The position numbers and the translations under genes were made by a program. From positions 1 to 45,461 of the forward strand of contig CAJWEI010000019.1 in the NCBI GenBank assembly GCA_913031285.1: a stretch of DNA of 45,461 nt, given 5' to 3'. The DNA is from an uncultured Alphaproteobacteria bacterium. GTDB lineage: Bacteria > Pseudomonadota > Alphaproteobacteria > Rhodobacterales > Rhodobacteraceae. Positions 1-9,072 of this stretch are shown one piece after another; positions within the stretch are counted from its first letter, which is position 1, and each line of letters opens with the position of its first letter. The notes under the pieces were generated by a model, which did no database searches, was not told where the DNA came from, and saw only the letters and a list, made by a program, of their open reading frames with translations.

Positions 1-190
1 GTGCAAGTCTATCTATGGAATGTACAACTACTTCATCACCACTGCGTACAAATGAAAGCATGTCTTGTAAGGCAGGGCGATTAGCTGACCCACCGCTTTC
101 CTTTTCCTCAAACACACGGTCACACTTACCTAAGTCTTGGCGGTCAAGTGACTGCTCCAGTGTTGAAACTCTTCTGTAGCCTACTTTCAT
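1..190 (-). CDS. Serine recombinase (resolvase/invertase family), N-terminal part, cut by window edge
   Basis: This is the first 63 codons of a resolvase/invertase-type site-specific recombinase; the rest lies left of the window. The translation opens MKVGYRRVSTLEQ, the family pattern Y-x-R-V-S-T-x-x-Q, in which Ser9 would be the nucleophile that attacks DNA. Later blocks also fit: an FEEKESGG segment, RPALQDML, then RSGDEVVVHSIDRLA, matching the usual R-P-x-L and G-D-x-L-x-V-x-x-x-D-R-L motifs. A strong ribosome binding site, AAGGAG, lies about 9 bases before the ATG at 190. The next gene upstream is a tyrosine recombinase on the same strand, so two recombinases of different chemistry stand side by side, which suggests the edge of a mobile element. 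Whether the missing C-terminal part is short (resolvase) or long (large serine integrase) cannot be seen. Confidence 0.85.
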   Translation of the reverse strand, partial: MKVGYRRVSTLEQSLDRQDLGKCDRVFEEKESGGSANRPALQDMLSFVRSGDEVVVHSIDRLA

Positions 191-298
191 TAGTCTGGCT
201 CCTTTGTGTGTAACATTAAGTCTAGGCCCTTGCTTAGTGTGCTAATCTTGGGCAGTTTGGCCCCTTAAAACGGCTGATATGTGTAACATTGTGGTGCG

Positions 299-1924
299 TC
301 ACTTGGGGTGTACCTTGTGTGCATCTTGGGTGAGCCACGGATGCTCCAGACCACAAAGCATTTCAAAGCGTTTTGGCACGCCAACTCCAGCATATGCTTT
401 CCTTGAGGCATCACCTTCACCATGACCAACAAGTGCATCTATTGACCTTTCTTCAACACCTAAATCTCTGTACATGATCTTGAAAGAACGTCTAAAGGAA
501 TGTGTTCTTTTTCTTGGATTGTTGAACATATCTCGCAGCACAGGGTTTATTAAACTACCAGCGACATTATGCGCAAAACTGAACAATCTACCTGTATCTT
601 GCTTTGGCGGCAGCTTTAGGTCTGGATGCAGTAGAACGTACCTTACCGAACTTTCGGTTTTAACATCAACCTCTTCAAAGCCGGTAGATATAAGCGAGAA
701 GTAACGTATACCTTCATGTTCAGTATCGTTGTATCTATCCCATGTTAATGCAACAGCTTCCTCTAGTCTCATGCCAGTTGTAACAAGAATAGATAAAAGT
801 AGCCGCAGTTGTTCATTCCAATTATAGCTAAATATCCTGCGCAACTCATCCTTAGTAAAAGGTAACCAGTTTACTTTCTCTCGGCCACGCTGCTTGAGAT
901 TCAATCTGTTGAAGGGGTTTACGTCTATTAAACCCTGCTCAACGAACATATTAAAAAAGCTGCCACAGAAACTGACATAGTCTCGCAAACTTTGCCTAGA
1001 GTACTTAGGATTTTGAGTTAGTAACGCATCAGCAAAAGCAAAGCCGTGTGTAGGGCGAACTTCATCAACATCTAAGTCACCTACTAAAGTAACAAACTTG
1101 CGTATACTGCGCTTGAGCTTTCTAACTGTAGCGGACTTATTGTAATCCCTATCAACCCTTGCATCCCAATCCTTCAAGAGGTTGCTTATATTTTTGTCTG
1201 CTGGCTTGTTACGCCTTGGGCGTATCACCAACTTAAGATCATCAGGGAACCAGAACTCATCACCTTTAGCTTCATTAAAAATTGGCGGCTTCAATCCCTG
1301 TTGTTGGGCAGCTTTTATAAGTAAATCCTCCCAAAAAAAACGAACCGTGCTACTCAGATAACGAGCAGAAAGCAAACGCCGCTCAAAGCCAAAAATAAAG
1401 TCTGGGTATTCATTTAATGAATAGCTTTGCCCTTTTGCTTTTCTAACCTCTTGCCAAGCCACAATATCTTCTTTTTTAGGGTCAGCTTCTCTCACCATCA
1501 CAGCAGCTGTATCTAGTTTTTGCTTCAACTCTAACAAATCTGAAAATGGTTCATTTAGGGTTAGCACCCGCACATTAGGATGTTTAACACTCATAGACTT
1601 TGCAAGTTTAAGTATATCAAACTTAGCACCTTCGTCATAAAGGTGTTGTTGGCTCAGTTGTTTGTCTTGTTTGGCGTTAAAGTACTCTAGTTGTTTTTTA
1701 TCAAACTCATTGTAAATCTCATGGCACTTGATGATCTTTCTTTTTTCAGCAATCCTCTTGTCAACAGTTTGGGTTGATTTACGCTTCTCTGTTGCCCCGC
1801 CGCTATAAAGGAACTTGAGTTTTGAAGGTATAGATACTCTGACATCCCAAACACCATTACGTGCTTTTAATCTAGGAGGAGGATAGTCATCCCAAGACAG
1901 TATAAACTTACTTGTTTGCATCAT
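299..1924 (-). CDS. Tyrosine recombinase / phage-type integrase
   Basis: A 541-residue site-specific recombinase that would cut and join DNA through a tyrosine intermediate. The catalytic set is visible in the C-terminal domain: Arg386 in TTGMRLEEA, a candidate Lys422, His475 and Arg478 in HSFRR, His501 in LVGHGEG, and Tyr511 in RKAYAG. The region around residues 245-345 looks like a SAM-like core-binding domain, and the first 240 residues are an extended N-terminal part seen in several integrases of genomic islands. The protein is longer than the usual 380-450 residues. It lies 108 bases upstream of a serine recombinase on the same strand, and its promoter region carries three 12-bp tandem repeats. 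All catalytic residues are present, so it may be active. The element it serves presumably extends left of the window. Confidence 0.88.
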   Translation of the reverse strand: MMQTSKFILSWDDYPPPRLKARNGVWDVRVSIPSKLKFLYSGGATEKRKSTQTVDKRIAEKRKIIKCHEIYNEFDKKQLEYFNAKQDKQLSQQHLYDEGAKFDILKLAKSMSVKHPNVRVLTLNEPFSDLLELKQKLDTAAVMVREADPKKEDIVAWQEVRKAKGQSYSLNEYPDFIFGFERRLLSARYLSSTVRFFWEDLLIKAAQQQGLKPPIFNEAKGDEFWFPDDLKLVIRPRRNKPADKNISNLLKDWDARVDRDYNKSATVRKLKRSIRKFVTLVGDLDVDEVRPTHGFAFADALLTQNPKYSRQSLRDYVSFCGSFFNMFVEQGLIDVNPFNRLNLKQRGREKVNWLPFTKDELRRIFSYNWNEQLRLLLSILVTTGMRLEEAVALTWDRYNDTEHEGIRYFSLISTGFEEVDVKTESSVRYVLLHPDLKLPPKQDTGRLFSFAHNVAGSLINPVLRDMFNNPRKRTHSFRRSFKIMYRDLGVEERSIDALVGHGEGDASRKAYAGVGVPKRFEMLCGLEHPWLTQDAHKVHPK

Positions 1925-1936
1925 TTTTATAAAAAG

Positions 1937-1971
1937 TTGTTACATAACTTGTTACATAAGTAGTTACTTAT
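1937..1971. repeat. Three tandem 12-bp repeats upstream of the integrase gene
   Basis: Two perfect copies of TTGTTACATAA lie at 1937-1947 and 1949-1959, followed in phase by an imperfect third copy, TAGTTACTTAT, at 1961-1971. The period is 12 bp, slightly more than one helical turn. The array starts about 13 bp before the integrase start codon. Such iterons are typical of binding sites for an integrase arm domain, an excisionase or a repressor; which of these applies is inference. A related core, GTGTAACATT, occurs twice more at 208-217 and 281-290, near the serine recombinase promoter and the integrase stop. Confidence 0.6.
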
Positions 1972-2070
1972 GCTTGCAAAGTAAACATTTATAAGTGTAA
2001 ATAGAGTTAATTAGAGCTATCTTCTCATTAACGCGAGAGGTTACCACTACCGCATCAAAAAGGACAAAAG

Positions 2071-2643
2071 ATGAACTCTTCGTCTAAAATCACAGCATTA
2101 GATTTACCTATAATTGATCCACTTCCTGAAGAGACCCAAAAGTACTTTGATATCTGTCAGGAAAAATTGGGTATGGTGCCAAATGTCTTACAAGCCTACG
2201 CTTTTGATATCGCCAAATTGGATGCCTTTACCGGAATGTATAATGAACTAATGTTGGCAGGCAGCGGGCTGAGCAAACTAGATCGTGAAATGATCGCAGT
2301 CACAGTTTCCTCCATAAATAAGTGCTTTTACTGCCTTACAGCACATGGAGCAGCAGTGCGGCAGCTTTCAGGCAATCCGCAACTCGGTGAAATGATCGCA
2401 ATGAACTATAAAGTTGCTCCACTTGATGTAAAACAGCGCAAAATGCTCGAATTCGCAGAAAAAATAACAAAGAACAGCGCAGATATCCAAGAAGCCGATC
2501 GTCAATCGCTAACGGATGTTGGGTTTTCAGATCGTGATATTTGGGACATTGCCAATGTTGCCGGGTTTTTCAACATGACAAACCGCGTTTCGAGCGCTGT
2601 TGATATGCGGCCCAACGATGAATATCACGCTCAAAATCGTTAA
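2071..2643 (+). CDS. Peroxidase-related, AhpD-like (carboxymuconolactone decarboxylase family) protein
   Basis: A 190-residue all-alpha protein of the AhpD/CMD superfamily, in the branch usually called peroxidase-related enzymes. The signature E-x11-C-x-x-C-x3-H is complete: Glu73, Cys85, Cys88 and His92 in the segment NKCFYCLTAHG. In AhpD this set forms a redox-active disulfide and proton relay that reduces peroxides or regenerates peroxiredoxin; the natural substrate of this branch is not known. An AGGA ribosome binding site precedes the ATG. The last 26 bases overlap the start of the OmpA-like gene, so the two are probably translated from one mRNA, although no functional link between them is obvious. 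It is the first ordinary chromosomal gene to the right of the recombinases. Confidence 0.85.
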   Translation: MNSSSKITALDLPIIDPLPEETQKYFDICQEKLGMVPNVLQAYAFDIAKLDAFTGMYNELMLAGSGLSKLDREMIAVTVSSINKCFYCLTAHGAAVRQLSGNPQLGEMIAMNYKVAPLDVKQRKMLEFAEKITKNSADIQEADRQSLTDVGFSDRDIWDIANVAGFFNMTNRVSSAVDMRPNDEYHAQNR

Positions 2644-3550
2644 TAAAGCTTTCTATGCACTTATTTTAATTGCCTTGGCAACTGAAGCCAAGACTTTCGA
2701 ACTGGACCTTCCAAATATTATGGAAGAGGTATTTTTTCAACAGGCATACCAAGAAACTTACCAAGCACCAATAGGCCCTTGGTCGATGGGGACTATTAAA
2801 ACTCTTGAGACTGATGGACGCCTGGTAAAGCGAGCATGGCAGGCAAGTGAGGCTACCAGCACCGTTGACCAGTTTGCTGAGCCGATTTTAGATCAAATGA
2901 GAGCTGCTGGGTATCAAATCCTATTTGACTGTCATGACCAAGTCTGTGGCGGCTTTGATTTCCGATTTTCTACAGACGTCCTGCCCGCGCCATATATTTA
3001 TGTAAACCTGCAGAATTTCCGCTTTGTGACACTGAAATTTGAATTGAACTATAAAACTATTTTAGTCAGTAAAATGGCAAATATACTTTCTTTACAACTT
3101 TTCGAAGTCATGCCTTATAATGGCCAGAGCGCTGAAATTACCCAGCCAGCCGCGGAAATCAATATAGCTCCAGATGATATTAAAACATTAATTCACCAGG
3201 ATGGTAGCGCCGTATTAAATGATCTTGAATTTGAATCCGGATCGTCAAAGCTTGGGAAAGGGCCATTCAAGTCGCTTTCTATTGTTGCAAAATATCTTAC
3301 TGGCTCTCCGACTGAGGCTGCTATTTTGGTGGGACACACAGACAATGTTGGGTCGCTTGAAAACAATATTTTACTGTCAGAAAAACGGGCAGCCGCAGTG
3401 GTTGAAAGATTAGTATCGGCTTACGGAGTTTCCTTGAGCAGACTCTCAGCCAAAGGAGTTGGCTTTTTGGCGCCTTTAACAAGTAATAGTTCGAAAACCG
3501 GGCGAGAACTCAATCGCCGCGTTGAATTCGTACTGAGAAGAACACCTTAA
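2618..3550 (+). CDS. OmpA-family outer-membrane / periplasmic protein
   Basis: About 310 residues with an N-terminal signal peptide (hydrophobic stretch AFYALILIALATEA) and a C-terminal OmpA-like peptidoglycan-binding domain. The C-terminal motifs are clear: a segment starting LEFESGSSKL, GHTDNVGS, LSEKRAAAVVERL, and the closing NRRVEFVLR. The domain usually binds diaminopimelate in peptidoglycan and anchors the envelope. The middle part (about residues 30-190) is not recognised and is not an obvious eight-strand barrel, so the protein may be periplasmic rather than a porin. I chose the ATG at 2618, since an upstream TTG at 2600 would put extra polar residues before the signal peptide. The start lies inside the end of the AhpD-like gene, which suggests translational coupling. 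Confidence 0.85.
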   Translation: MNITLKIVNKAFYALILIALATEAKTFELDLPNIMEEVFFQQAYQETYQAPIGPWSMGTIKTLETDGRLVKRAWQASEATSTVDQFAEPILDQMRAAGYQILFDCHDQVCGGFDFRFSTDVLPAPYIYVNLQNFRFVTLKFELNYKTILVSKMANILSLQLFEVMPYNGQSAEITQPAAEINIAPDDIKTLIHQDGSAVLNDLEFESGSSKLGKGPFKSLSIVAKYLTGSPTEAAILVGHTDNVGSLENNILLSEKRAAAVVERLVSAYGVSLSRLSAKGVGFLAPLTSNSSKTGRELNRRVEFVLRRTP

Positions 3551-3665
3551 TCACATGGTTGAGTATCTATCGATAAAGGCAGTTGCAAGAAAATCAAAAA
3601 GGCGGGCACTTTTCGCTGTTTGAAAGTGTCTGGTAGAATTTAGGCCATCCGGTTTGACCAGTCTG

Positions 3666-4319
3666 CTATAGTTTTTGCGGACGCATCATCGGCCTAAGCA
3701 TTTTTGGTTCAGGAGAGACCATTAAAACAGGGGTATTGCCATCAGACTGCGGGAATGTAATTCGCTCAAGCACAGAGCTTAGACGGTTTATTGCGACCTT
3801 TTGATCTATCTGAACGTAATCAGGAATATATAGAGTCACCACCACCAAGTGCTGGCTCATAATCGAGACAGCCTGCCAAGGTTTTTTCTGCATAGCATGA
3901 AGTTCGACACTTTGCGTTTTGCTGGGCCGCACGAAGCTTGTGAATTGTGCTTGATGGAATACCTCTGCACTTTTGCGGACAAGATAATCTTCTACCAATT
4001 CCAGCGTAGGTCGATTTTGTTCCATGTCTGCTCGCGCAAGAGTAATAGTTATAAGACTCGGCTTTTCTGAGGCGACCACTTCATTGCATGGCAACATCAC
4101 CAAGAAACTTGACTTAGATTTATCTATCAGCAATTGTTGGTCAATACAGTAGTCTTTTGGCACCTTAACATGCGCCCCAATTTTAAAAGGGTATTCACCG
4201 AGCATGTTTTTTTCTGCATCGTGCCACTCTCCAAAACAGGCAGAAAGCAAAAAGCTTATTAATAACAATGAAGTGGTTCGTCGAAACATCAATGAGAAAA
4301 AAAATCTTAGATTATCCAT
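3666..4319 (-). CDS. Hypothetical lipoprotein
   Basis: A 217-residue protein with a lipoprotein signal peptide: basic residues, a hydrophobic run and the lipobox LLSAC with Cys28. Signal peptidase II and lipid attachment at that cysteine are therefore expected, placing it in the periplasm on a membrane. The ATG at 4289 would give a more typical signal peptide (Cys at position 18), so the start is uncertain. The mature part is not assignable, but the pattern of a KDYCIDQ segment followed by an FLVMLPC segment resembles a family of hypothetical proteins common in Rhodobacteraceae. It converges on the OmpA-like gene. Function unknown. Confidence 0.7.
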   Translation of the reverse strand: MDNLRFFFSLMFRRTTSLLLISFLLSACFGEWHDAEKNMLGEYPFKIGAHVKVPKDYCIDQQLLIDKSKSSFLVMLPCNEVVASEKPSLITITLARADMEQNRPTLELVEDYLVRKSAEVFHQAQFTSFVRPSKTQSVELHAMQKKPWQAVSIMSQHLVVVTLYIPDYVQIDQKVAINRLSSVLERITFPQSDGNTPVLMVSPEPKMLRPMMRPQKL

Positions 4320-4689
4320 AGCCGTATTTTTTGCCCCATCGCTCTAAAGCGTATCAGTACTTTTGCAAATCTCTAATAACTTATTTCTATTTTGCCACCG
4401 TAATTCAGTCGCTTTAAACTAGTGAAACCAAACTGCAAAGTATTTTCTTCATTTACACCAATTATGAGTTGCAGCTTTAATGCCAATGCGTAAATTATTT
4501 CCAAACCCTTGATAATATCACGACAAAAGAGCTTAAATACATTCGTTGGTTAGCCTTAGAGTTAAACAATTTTTGCAGTTTGTTTTGGTTAGCCTTATTC
4601 ATTTCAACCGTATCTTCGAATTGGCGATGATATTAATAAACGCTTAAGTTTGACCGGTATAACTTATAAACTACTTACGGTATGTAAAA
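4320..4689. other. AT-rich intergenic region with a 13-bp direct repeat
   Basis: This 370-base stretch lies between divergent genes (lipoprotein on minus, CPBP protease on plus), so it should hold both promoters. No open frame of note is present on either strand. The only structure found is a perfect 13-bp direct repeat, TTGGTTAGCCTTA, at 4546-4558 and 4585-4597, spaced 39 bp start to start. Confidence 0.6.
4546..4597. repeat. Perfect 13-bp direct repeat, possible regulator site
   Basis: TTGGTTAGCCTTA is repeated exactly at 4546-4558 and 4585-4597. The copies lie 93-144 bases upstream of the CPBP protease start, in the shared promoter region. The spacing of 39 bp puts the copies close to the same helix face. 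No known regulator motif was recognised. Confidence 0.4.
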
Positions 4690-5595
4690 TTGATAGAAAC
4701 AGGCTGTAAATTTTCAGAGCACTTAACCAGCCATAATGAGATTTGGCGTATCATTTTAGGTTTCTTAAGCATCTTGATAATTTATGGAGCCACAATCTTA
4801 ACATTTTTTTATGGTTTGGCGTATTTGGAATTTAATACTTGGTACGTGATACTTGGCTCTACACCGGAGAGTTTAGCGATACTTTTAAGTAGTTTTTTTC
4901 CCATATGGGTTGGCTTGGCAATCGTAAACAAAGTTATTCACAAACGCCCATTTCAGGCACTTTATGGTCCTAGCCAAGCCATTAACTGGCCCCATTTCAA
5001 GATGGCCATGATTTTTTTGATCACGATTATGGCAATTGGTGAAGTCCTCTCACAAATATATTTTAGGGCAACTGGAACATCTTCGTATTCACCAAATATG
5101 ATTGCGAATTTAGGGGTATGGATTTTGTGGTTGCTGCCAATATCAGCAGCCCTTTTTATTCAGATAGGTGCTGAGGAATTATTTTTCCGTGGATATCTGC
5201 TTCAAACAATCAGGGCCAGAGGTGGAAATATATTCTGGGCCGCTGTTGTACCTTCTGCCTTATTTGGATTGGGTCATTTTGATCCAGAAACTTACGGTAT
5301 TAACGCCTACTTTTACGTTCTACACACTACTGTTTTAGGGGTTATACTTTGCCTAGTCACGCTTAGGCTTGGCAACCTAGGGGCAGCTCTAGGCATCCAT
5401 TTTTCCAATAATGCTATAAGCAGTTTATTTTTAGGCTTTGGCGGTGAATTAAGCGGTATGACTCTATTTAGCTGGCAAATTGATCCAAAATCACCGCTCG
5501 TTGCGATCTCAATGATTTCTTACATCATCCTAATGATCTTAATTTATAAAATTTGGACACGAAAATACCTCGATCGATTGCTCATTAAAGTATAA
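4690..5595 (+). CDS. CPBP family intramembrane metalloprotease (CAAX/Abi type)
   Basis: A 301-residue membrane protein with about eight hydrophobic segments. The CPBP (ABI) motifs are present: motif 1 AEELFFRGY with Glu162-Glu163 and Arg167, motif 2 LFGLGHF with His196, and motif 3 GIHFSNN with His237 and Asn241. In this family these glutamates and histidines form an intramembrane active site. Bacterial substrates are mostly unknown; bacteriocin self-immunity and protein processing are examples. The start is a TTG, and the N-terminus fits the roseobacter pattern of a short polar lead before the first membrane helix. The accD gene follows after 79 bases. Confidence 0.85.
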   Translation: MIETGCKFSEHLTSHNEIWRIILGFLSILIIYGATILTFFYGLAYLEFNTWYVILGSTPESLAILLSSFFPIWVGLAIVNKVIHKRPFQALYGPSQAINWPHFKMAMIFLITIMAIGEVLSQIYFRATGTSSYSPNMIANLGVWILWLLPISAALFIQIGAEELFFRGYLLQTIRARGGNIFWAAVVPSALFGLGHFDPETYGINAYFYVLHTTVLGVILCLVTLRLGNLGAALGIHFSNNAISSLFLGFGGELSGMTLFSWQIDPKSPLVAISMISYIILMILIYKIWTRKYLDRLLIKV

Positions 5596-5674
5596 AATTA
5601 CCCGATGAATGATTGCAATTCTACCAAAGCCATCTTATTCCAAGACTGAATGAGTAAGCTACAGGACGTCACAG

Positions 5675-6604
5675 ATGAATTGGATTAATAATTATGTCCG
5701 TCCACGGATAAATTCAATATTCTCGCGCCGTGAAGTTCCTGAAAACCTTTGGTCTAAATGCTCTGAATGTGGTACCATGTTGTTCCACCGCGAGCTTAGT
5801 GAAAATCTGAATGTCTGCACACAGTGCCAGCATCACATGGGAATTTCTCCAAGACAGCGCTTTGAAGGTCTATTTGACGGTGGTATTTTTGTAGAAGTTG
5901 AGGTTCCTGCACCCATTAATGATCCCCTGTATTTTCGAGATCACAAAAAATACCCTGATCGACTGAAGGCAGCTCAAAAAATAACCAGAGAAACTGAAGC
6001 TATGTTAGTTGCGGAAGGCCATATTGGTCGCACACCAATTGTTGCAGCTGCACAGGATTTTTCATTCATGGGCGGTTCAATGGGAATGTATGTCGGGAAT
6101 GCGATCATTGCCGCAGCCGAACGTGCTGTAAATTTGAAGCGCCCACTCATTCTATTTTCAGCAGCTGGCGGAGCGCGTATGCAGGAAGGTATTTTAAGTC
6201 TGATGCAAATGCCGCGGTCAACTGTAGCCATCCAAATGCTCAAAGAAGCAAGTCTTCCTTATATCGTTGTTTTAACCCATCCGACAACCGGCGGCGTCAC
6301 GGCCTCTTACGCGATGTTAGGAGATATCCATATTGCAGAGCCCAATGCCCTGATATGTTTTGCAGGACCCCGCGTTATTGAACAGACCATTCGAGAAAAG
6401 CTCCCAGAGGGATTTCAGCGTGCGGAATACCTATTAGACCATGGCATGTTGGACATGGTCGTATCGCGCCTGAAAATGCGGGATGAGCTGGTTAAAATTG
6501 TGCGGTTGCTTCTTGGTCTAAGCCCCGCTGTGATGGGCGACTTACCGAGCCCTGTACCACAGGATCATGGCGAGGAGCAGACCATATCCCCATCACCCGA
6601 ATGA
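5675..6604 (+). CDS. accD: Acetyl-CoA carboxylase, carboxyltransferase subunit beta
   Basis: A 309-residue AccD. Together with AccA it transfers CO2 from biotin carrier protein to acetyl-CoA, making malonyl-CoA, the first committed step of fatty acid synthesis in the cytoplasm. The N-terminal zinc ribbon is complete, with Cys29, Cys32, Cys48 and Cys51. The carboxyltransferase core follows, with the glycine-rich [12 protein letters not shown] and [14 protein letters not shown] loops that build the oxyanion holes and the CoA site. An AGGA site lies before the ATG. The stop codon overlaps the start of folC by four bases (ATGA), the accD-folC pairing found in many proteobacteria, so the two are translationally coupled. 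Confidence 0.97.
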   Translation: MNWINNYVRPRINSIFSRREVPENLWSKCSECGTMLFHRELSENLNVCTQCQHHMGISPRQRFEGLFDGGIFVEVEVPAPINDPLYFRDHKKYPDRLKAAQKITRETEAMLVAEGHIGRTPIVAAAQDFSFMGGSMGMYVGNAIIAAAERAVNLKRPLILFSAAGGARMQEGILSLMQMPRSTVAIQMLKEASLPYIVVLTHPTTGGVTASYAMLGDIHIAEPNALICFAGPRVIEQTIREKLPEGFQRAEYLLDHGMLDMVVSRLKMRDELVKIVRLLLGLSPAVMGDLPSPVPQDHGEEQTISPSPE

Positions 6605-7875
6605 TAGCCTTGACATCCGACGTTGTGCTGAACCAGATGATGTCTTTACATCCCAAAATCATCGACCTTACTCTGGATCGCGTTTGGCGATTATTAGAGG
6701 CGATAGGATCGCCACAAAAAACACTCCCTCCAGTTATCCATATTGCAGGAACAAATGGCAAAGGCAGTACACAGGCAATGCTTCGTGCAGGCCTTGAGGC
6801 GGATGGACGGTGCGTGCATGCGTATACCTCGCCTCACATCGAAAAATTCCACGAGCGGATCGTGCTTTCTGGCGCGCTTATCAGCGAAAAGCATCTTACT
6901 GCAGTTTTAGACGAATGTTATCTAGCAAATGGCTTAGACCCAATTACTTACTTTGAAATAACGACCTGCGCCGCATTCTTAGCTATGGCACGTTCAAAAG
7001 CCGATTACACTCTCTTAGAAGTGGGACTTGGCGGACGATTGGATGCCACAAATGTCATTGAAAACCCTGCACTTTGCCTCATCACGCCCATTTCAATAGA
7101 CCATGAACAGTTTCTTGGAAACACCATTTCTAAAATTGCTATGGAAAAAGCCGGCATAATAAAAAAGGGTATTCCAGTCGTGGTCGGGCCACAACACGAT
7201 GATGCCATGCAAGTTATTGAAGAGATCGCCAATTTAAAGCATGCCCCGCTTATCGCCTATGGTCAACACTGGCATGTTTCACGCGAGCGGAGTAGACTGA
7301 TCTACCAAGATGAGATTGGCTTACTTGACCTCCCGTTACCTGTTTTGCCTGGAGCACATCAAATCGAGAACGCGGGAGCCGCCATTGCAGCACTGCGTTA
7401 TTTAAAAATACCACAACAGGCCACTGAACAGGCTTTAACAAATGCTTCATGGCCAGCTCGGATGCAGCGCCTTAAAGAAGGCGCATTGGCAAAGCTGGCA
7501 GGCCAAGCCGAGCTTTGGCTAGACGGTGGCCACAATGCTGCTGCCGGAACTGCAATTGGCAAACACCTGAAAACTCTGCCAAAACGCCCCACATTTTTGA
7601 TTTGTGGTATGCTTAATACCAAAGACATCCTTGGCTATCTGACCCCTTTGGCCGAGCAGGCAGTTAAATTGATCGCCGTATCCATTCCAAACGAAGCAAA
7701 TACACTCCCTGCAGAAGTTACCGCCACTAAAGCATCGAATGTGGGTCTGGTCGCAACTACAGCTGATAATGTTGCAAGCGCAATTCAAGAAGTTGTGCAA
7801 ACAGAACCTCACGCGCGTATCCTAATTTGTGGTTCGCTCTACCTCGCAGGTACAGTTTTGCGGGAAAATAAGTGA
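6601..7875 (+). CDS. folC: Bifunctional folylpolyglutamate synthase / dihydrofolate synthase
   Basis: A 424-residue Mur-ligase-like enzyme that joins glutamate to dihydropteroate, and further glutamates to folates, using ATP. The P-loop [11 protein letters not shown] is at residues 47-57. Other family motifs are [12 protein letters not shown], the [12 protein letters not shown] segment that binds Mg and the gamma-phosphate, SIDHEQFLG, and the C-terminal LDGGHN that opens the Mur ligase C domain. The length is normal. The gene overlaps accD by four bases and converges on zapE, with 28 bases between the two stop codons. Confidence 0.96.
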   Translation: MIALTSDVVLNQMMSLHPKIIDLTLDRVWRLLEAIGSPQKTLPPVIHIAGTNGKGSTQAMLRAGLEADGRCVHAYTSPHIEKFHERIVLSGALISEKHLTAVLDECYLANGLDPITYFEITTCAAFLAMARSKADYTLLEVGLGGRLDATNVIENPALCLITPISIDHEQFLGNTISKIAMEKAGIIKKGIPVVVGPQHDDAMQVIEEIANLKHAPLIAYGQHWHVSRERSRLIYQDEIGLLDLPLPVLPGAHQIENAGAAIAALRYLKIPQQATEQALTNASWPARMQRLKEGALAKLAGQAELWLDGGHNAAAGTAIGKHLKTLPKRPTFLICGMLNTKDILGYLTPLAEQAVKLIAVSIPNEANTLPAEVTATKASNVGLVATTADNVASAIQEVVQTEPHARILICGSLYLAGTVLRENK

Positions 7876-7903
7876 AAAAGTCTTTGCAGATTTGACCACT
7901 AAT

Positions 7904-8959
7904 CTAACTTGCCCAGTCTACTGATTGCATCTCGCGCAGGCGACTTGCCGTGCGTTCAAATTCAAATGCCCCTTCGCCTTCAAGGTAAAGTACCTCTGGT
8001 TCCGCTGCAGCTGAACATATAACTCTTGTTTTGGCTTCATAAAGAGCGTCAATCAACGTCACAAAACGTTTGGCCTCGTTAAAATTAATACGGCCCATTT
8101 GTGGAATATTTTCGATTATGATCACTCGCAGATTATCAGCAAGAGCGAGATAATCCGCAGGACCAAGGGGCTGGCCGCAAAGCTCATAAAATCCAAATCG
8201 GGCAACGCCGTTATGATAGCGCCGGATTTCAAGCGCTCGACTTTTTACAGTGAGAGTAAAAACTTCTTCATGCCCACCGGTCAAACCAGACCAAATATCA
8301 TTGATCCCAGCACTAGACTTTGGGTTTAATGATGCAAAATACACCTGATTGTCCGATATACGGTTTTGACGAAAATCTATACCAGCATCCAGATTATGAA
8401 CCTCAAGATTAGATTTAAGAAACTCAATGAACGGTAAAAAGAGCTGTCGATTGAGACCATTCTTATAAAGATCATCGGGGATTCGATTTGATGTCGTGAT
8501 CGTTACAACACCTTGGGCATGCATCAATTGAAAGAAGCGTCCAACAATCATGGCGTCCGCAATATCTTTAATCTGCATTTCATCCAAGGCCAAAACACGT
8601 AGCCCTTGTACCATATTTTTGGAGACTGATATCAAGGCGTCCTGCTCACTGCACTTGCGCGCATTATGTAGAGCCGTCTGCACCTCTTGCATAAAGGCAT
8701 GAAAATGGACGCGCCTAGCAGGTACGCTTAGTGTCCTTACGAAAAGGTCCATTAAAAACGATTTACCCGTTCCAACCCCTCCCCATAAATATAGGCCAAG
8801 TGGAGGGGGAGGCGCTTTACGGAAAAAGGATTTTTTTATTGGTGCCTCAACAGCACTCTTTAACTTATCTAGTTTTAAAAGAACGCCAGACTGCGCAGCA
8901 TTTGGTATAATTTCACCACAGGCGATAAGTTTCTCATAGGCTTCAAAAATATGCTCCAT
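7904..8959 (-). CDS. zapE: Cell division ATPase ZapE (AFG1/LACE1 family)
   Basis: About 351 residues of the AFG1-like P-loop ATPase family. In E. coli ZapE acts at the late divisome and is needed under stress; the mitochondrial homologue helps quality control of respiratory proteins. Visible motifs are the Walker A GGVGTGKSF, the HFHAFM segment, Walker B VLALDEMQIKDIADAM, and the sensor-like ITTSNRIPDDLYKNG. The ATG at 8959 is preferred, since a TTG at 8968 is the only other nearby choice. In many Rhodobacteraceae zapE sits near TCA-cycle genes, but here the divergent neighbour is an MFS transporter. Confidence 0.92.
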   Translation of the reverse strand: MEHIFEAYEKLIACGEIIPNAAQSGVLLKLDKLKSAVEAPIKKSFFRKAPPPPLGLYLWGGVGTGKSFLMDLFVRTLSVPARRVHFHAFMQEVQTALHNARKCSEQDALISVSKNMVQGLRVLALDEMQIKDIADAMIVGRFFQLMHAQGVVTITTSNRIPDDLYKNGLNRQLFLPFIEFLKSNLEVHNLDAGIDFRQNRISDNQVYFASLNPKSSAGINDIWSGLTGGHEEVFTLTVKSRALEIRRYHNGVARFGFYELCGQPLGPADYLALADNLRVIIIENIPQMGRINFNEAKRFVTLIDALYEAKTRVICSAAAEPEVLYLEGEGAFEFERTASRLREMQSVDWAS

Positions 8960-9072
8960 AATTATCAATTACATCTCGATCCCTTAAATTAAAAGCCCAG
9001 GACAACGAAGCATACAGAATTATAATTGACCATGCCCTTGATATTTGTCTAAAAACTCCAAAAAGGGATGAA

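Noticed and set aside
3590-3640. Inverted repeat GGCACTTT ... AAAGTGTC between the convergent OmpA-like and lipoprotein genes
   Set aside because: The stem has eight pairs with one wobble and a ten-base loop, with no U-tract on either strand; too weak to call a terminator.
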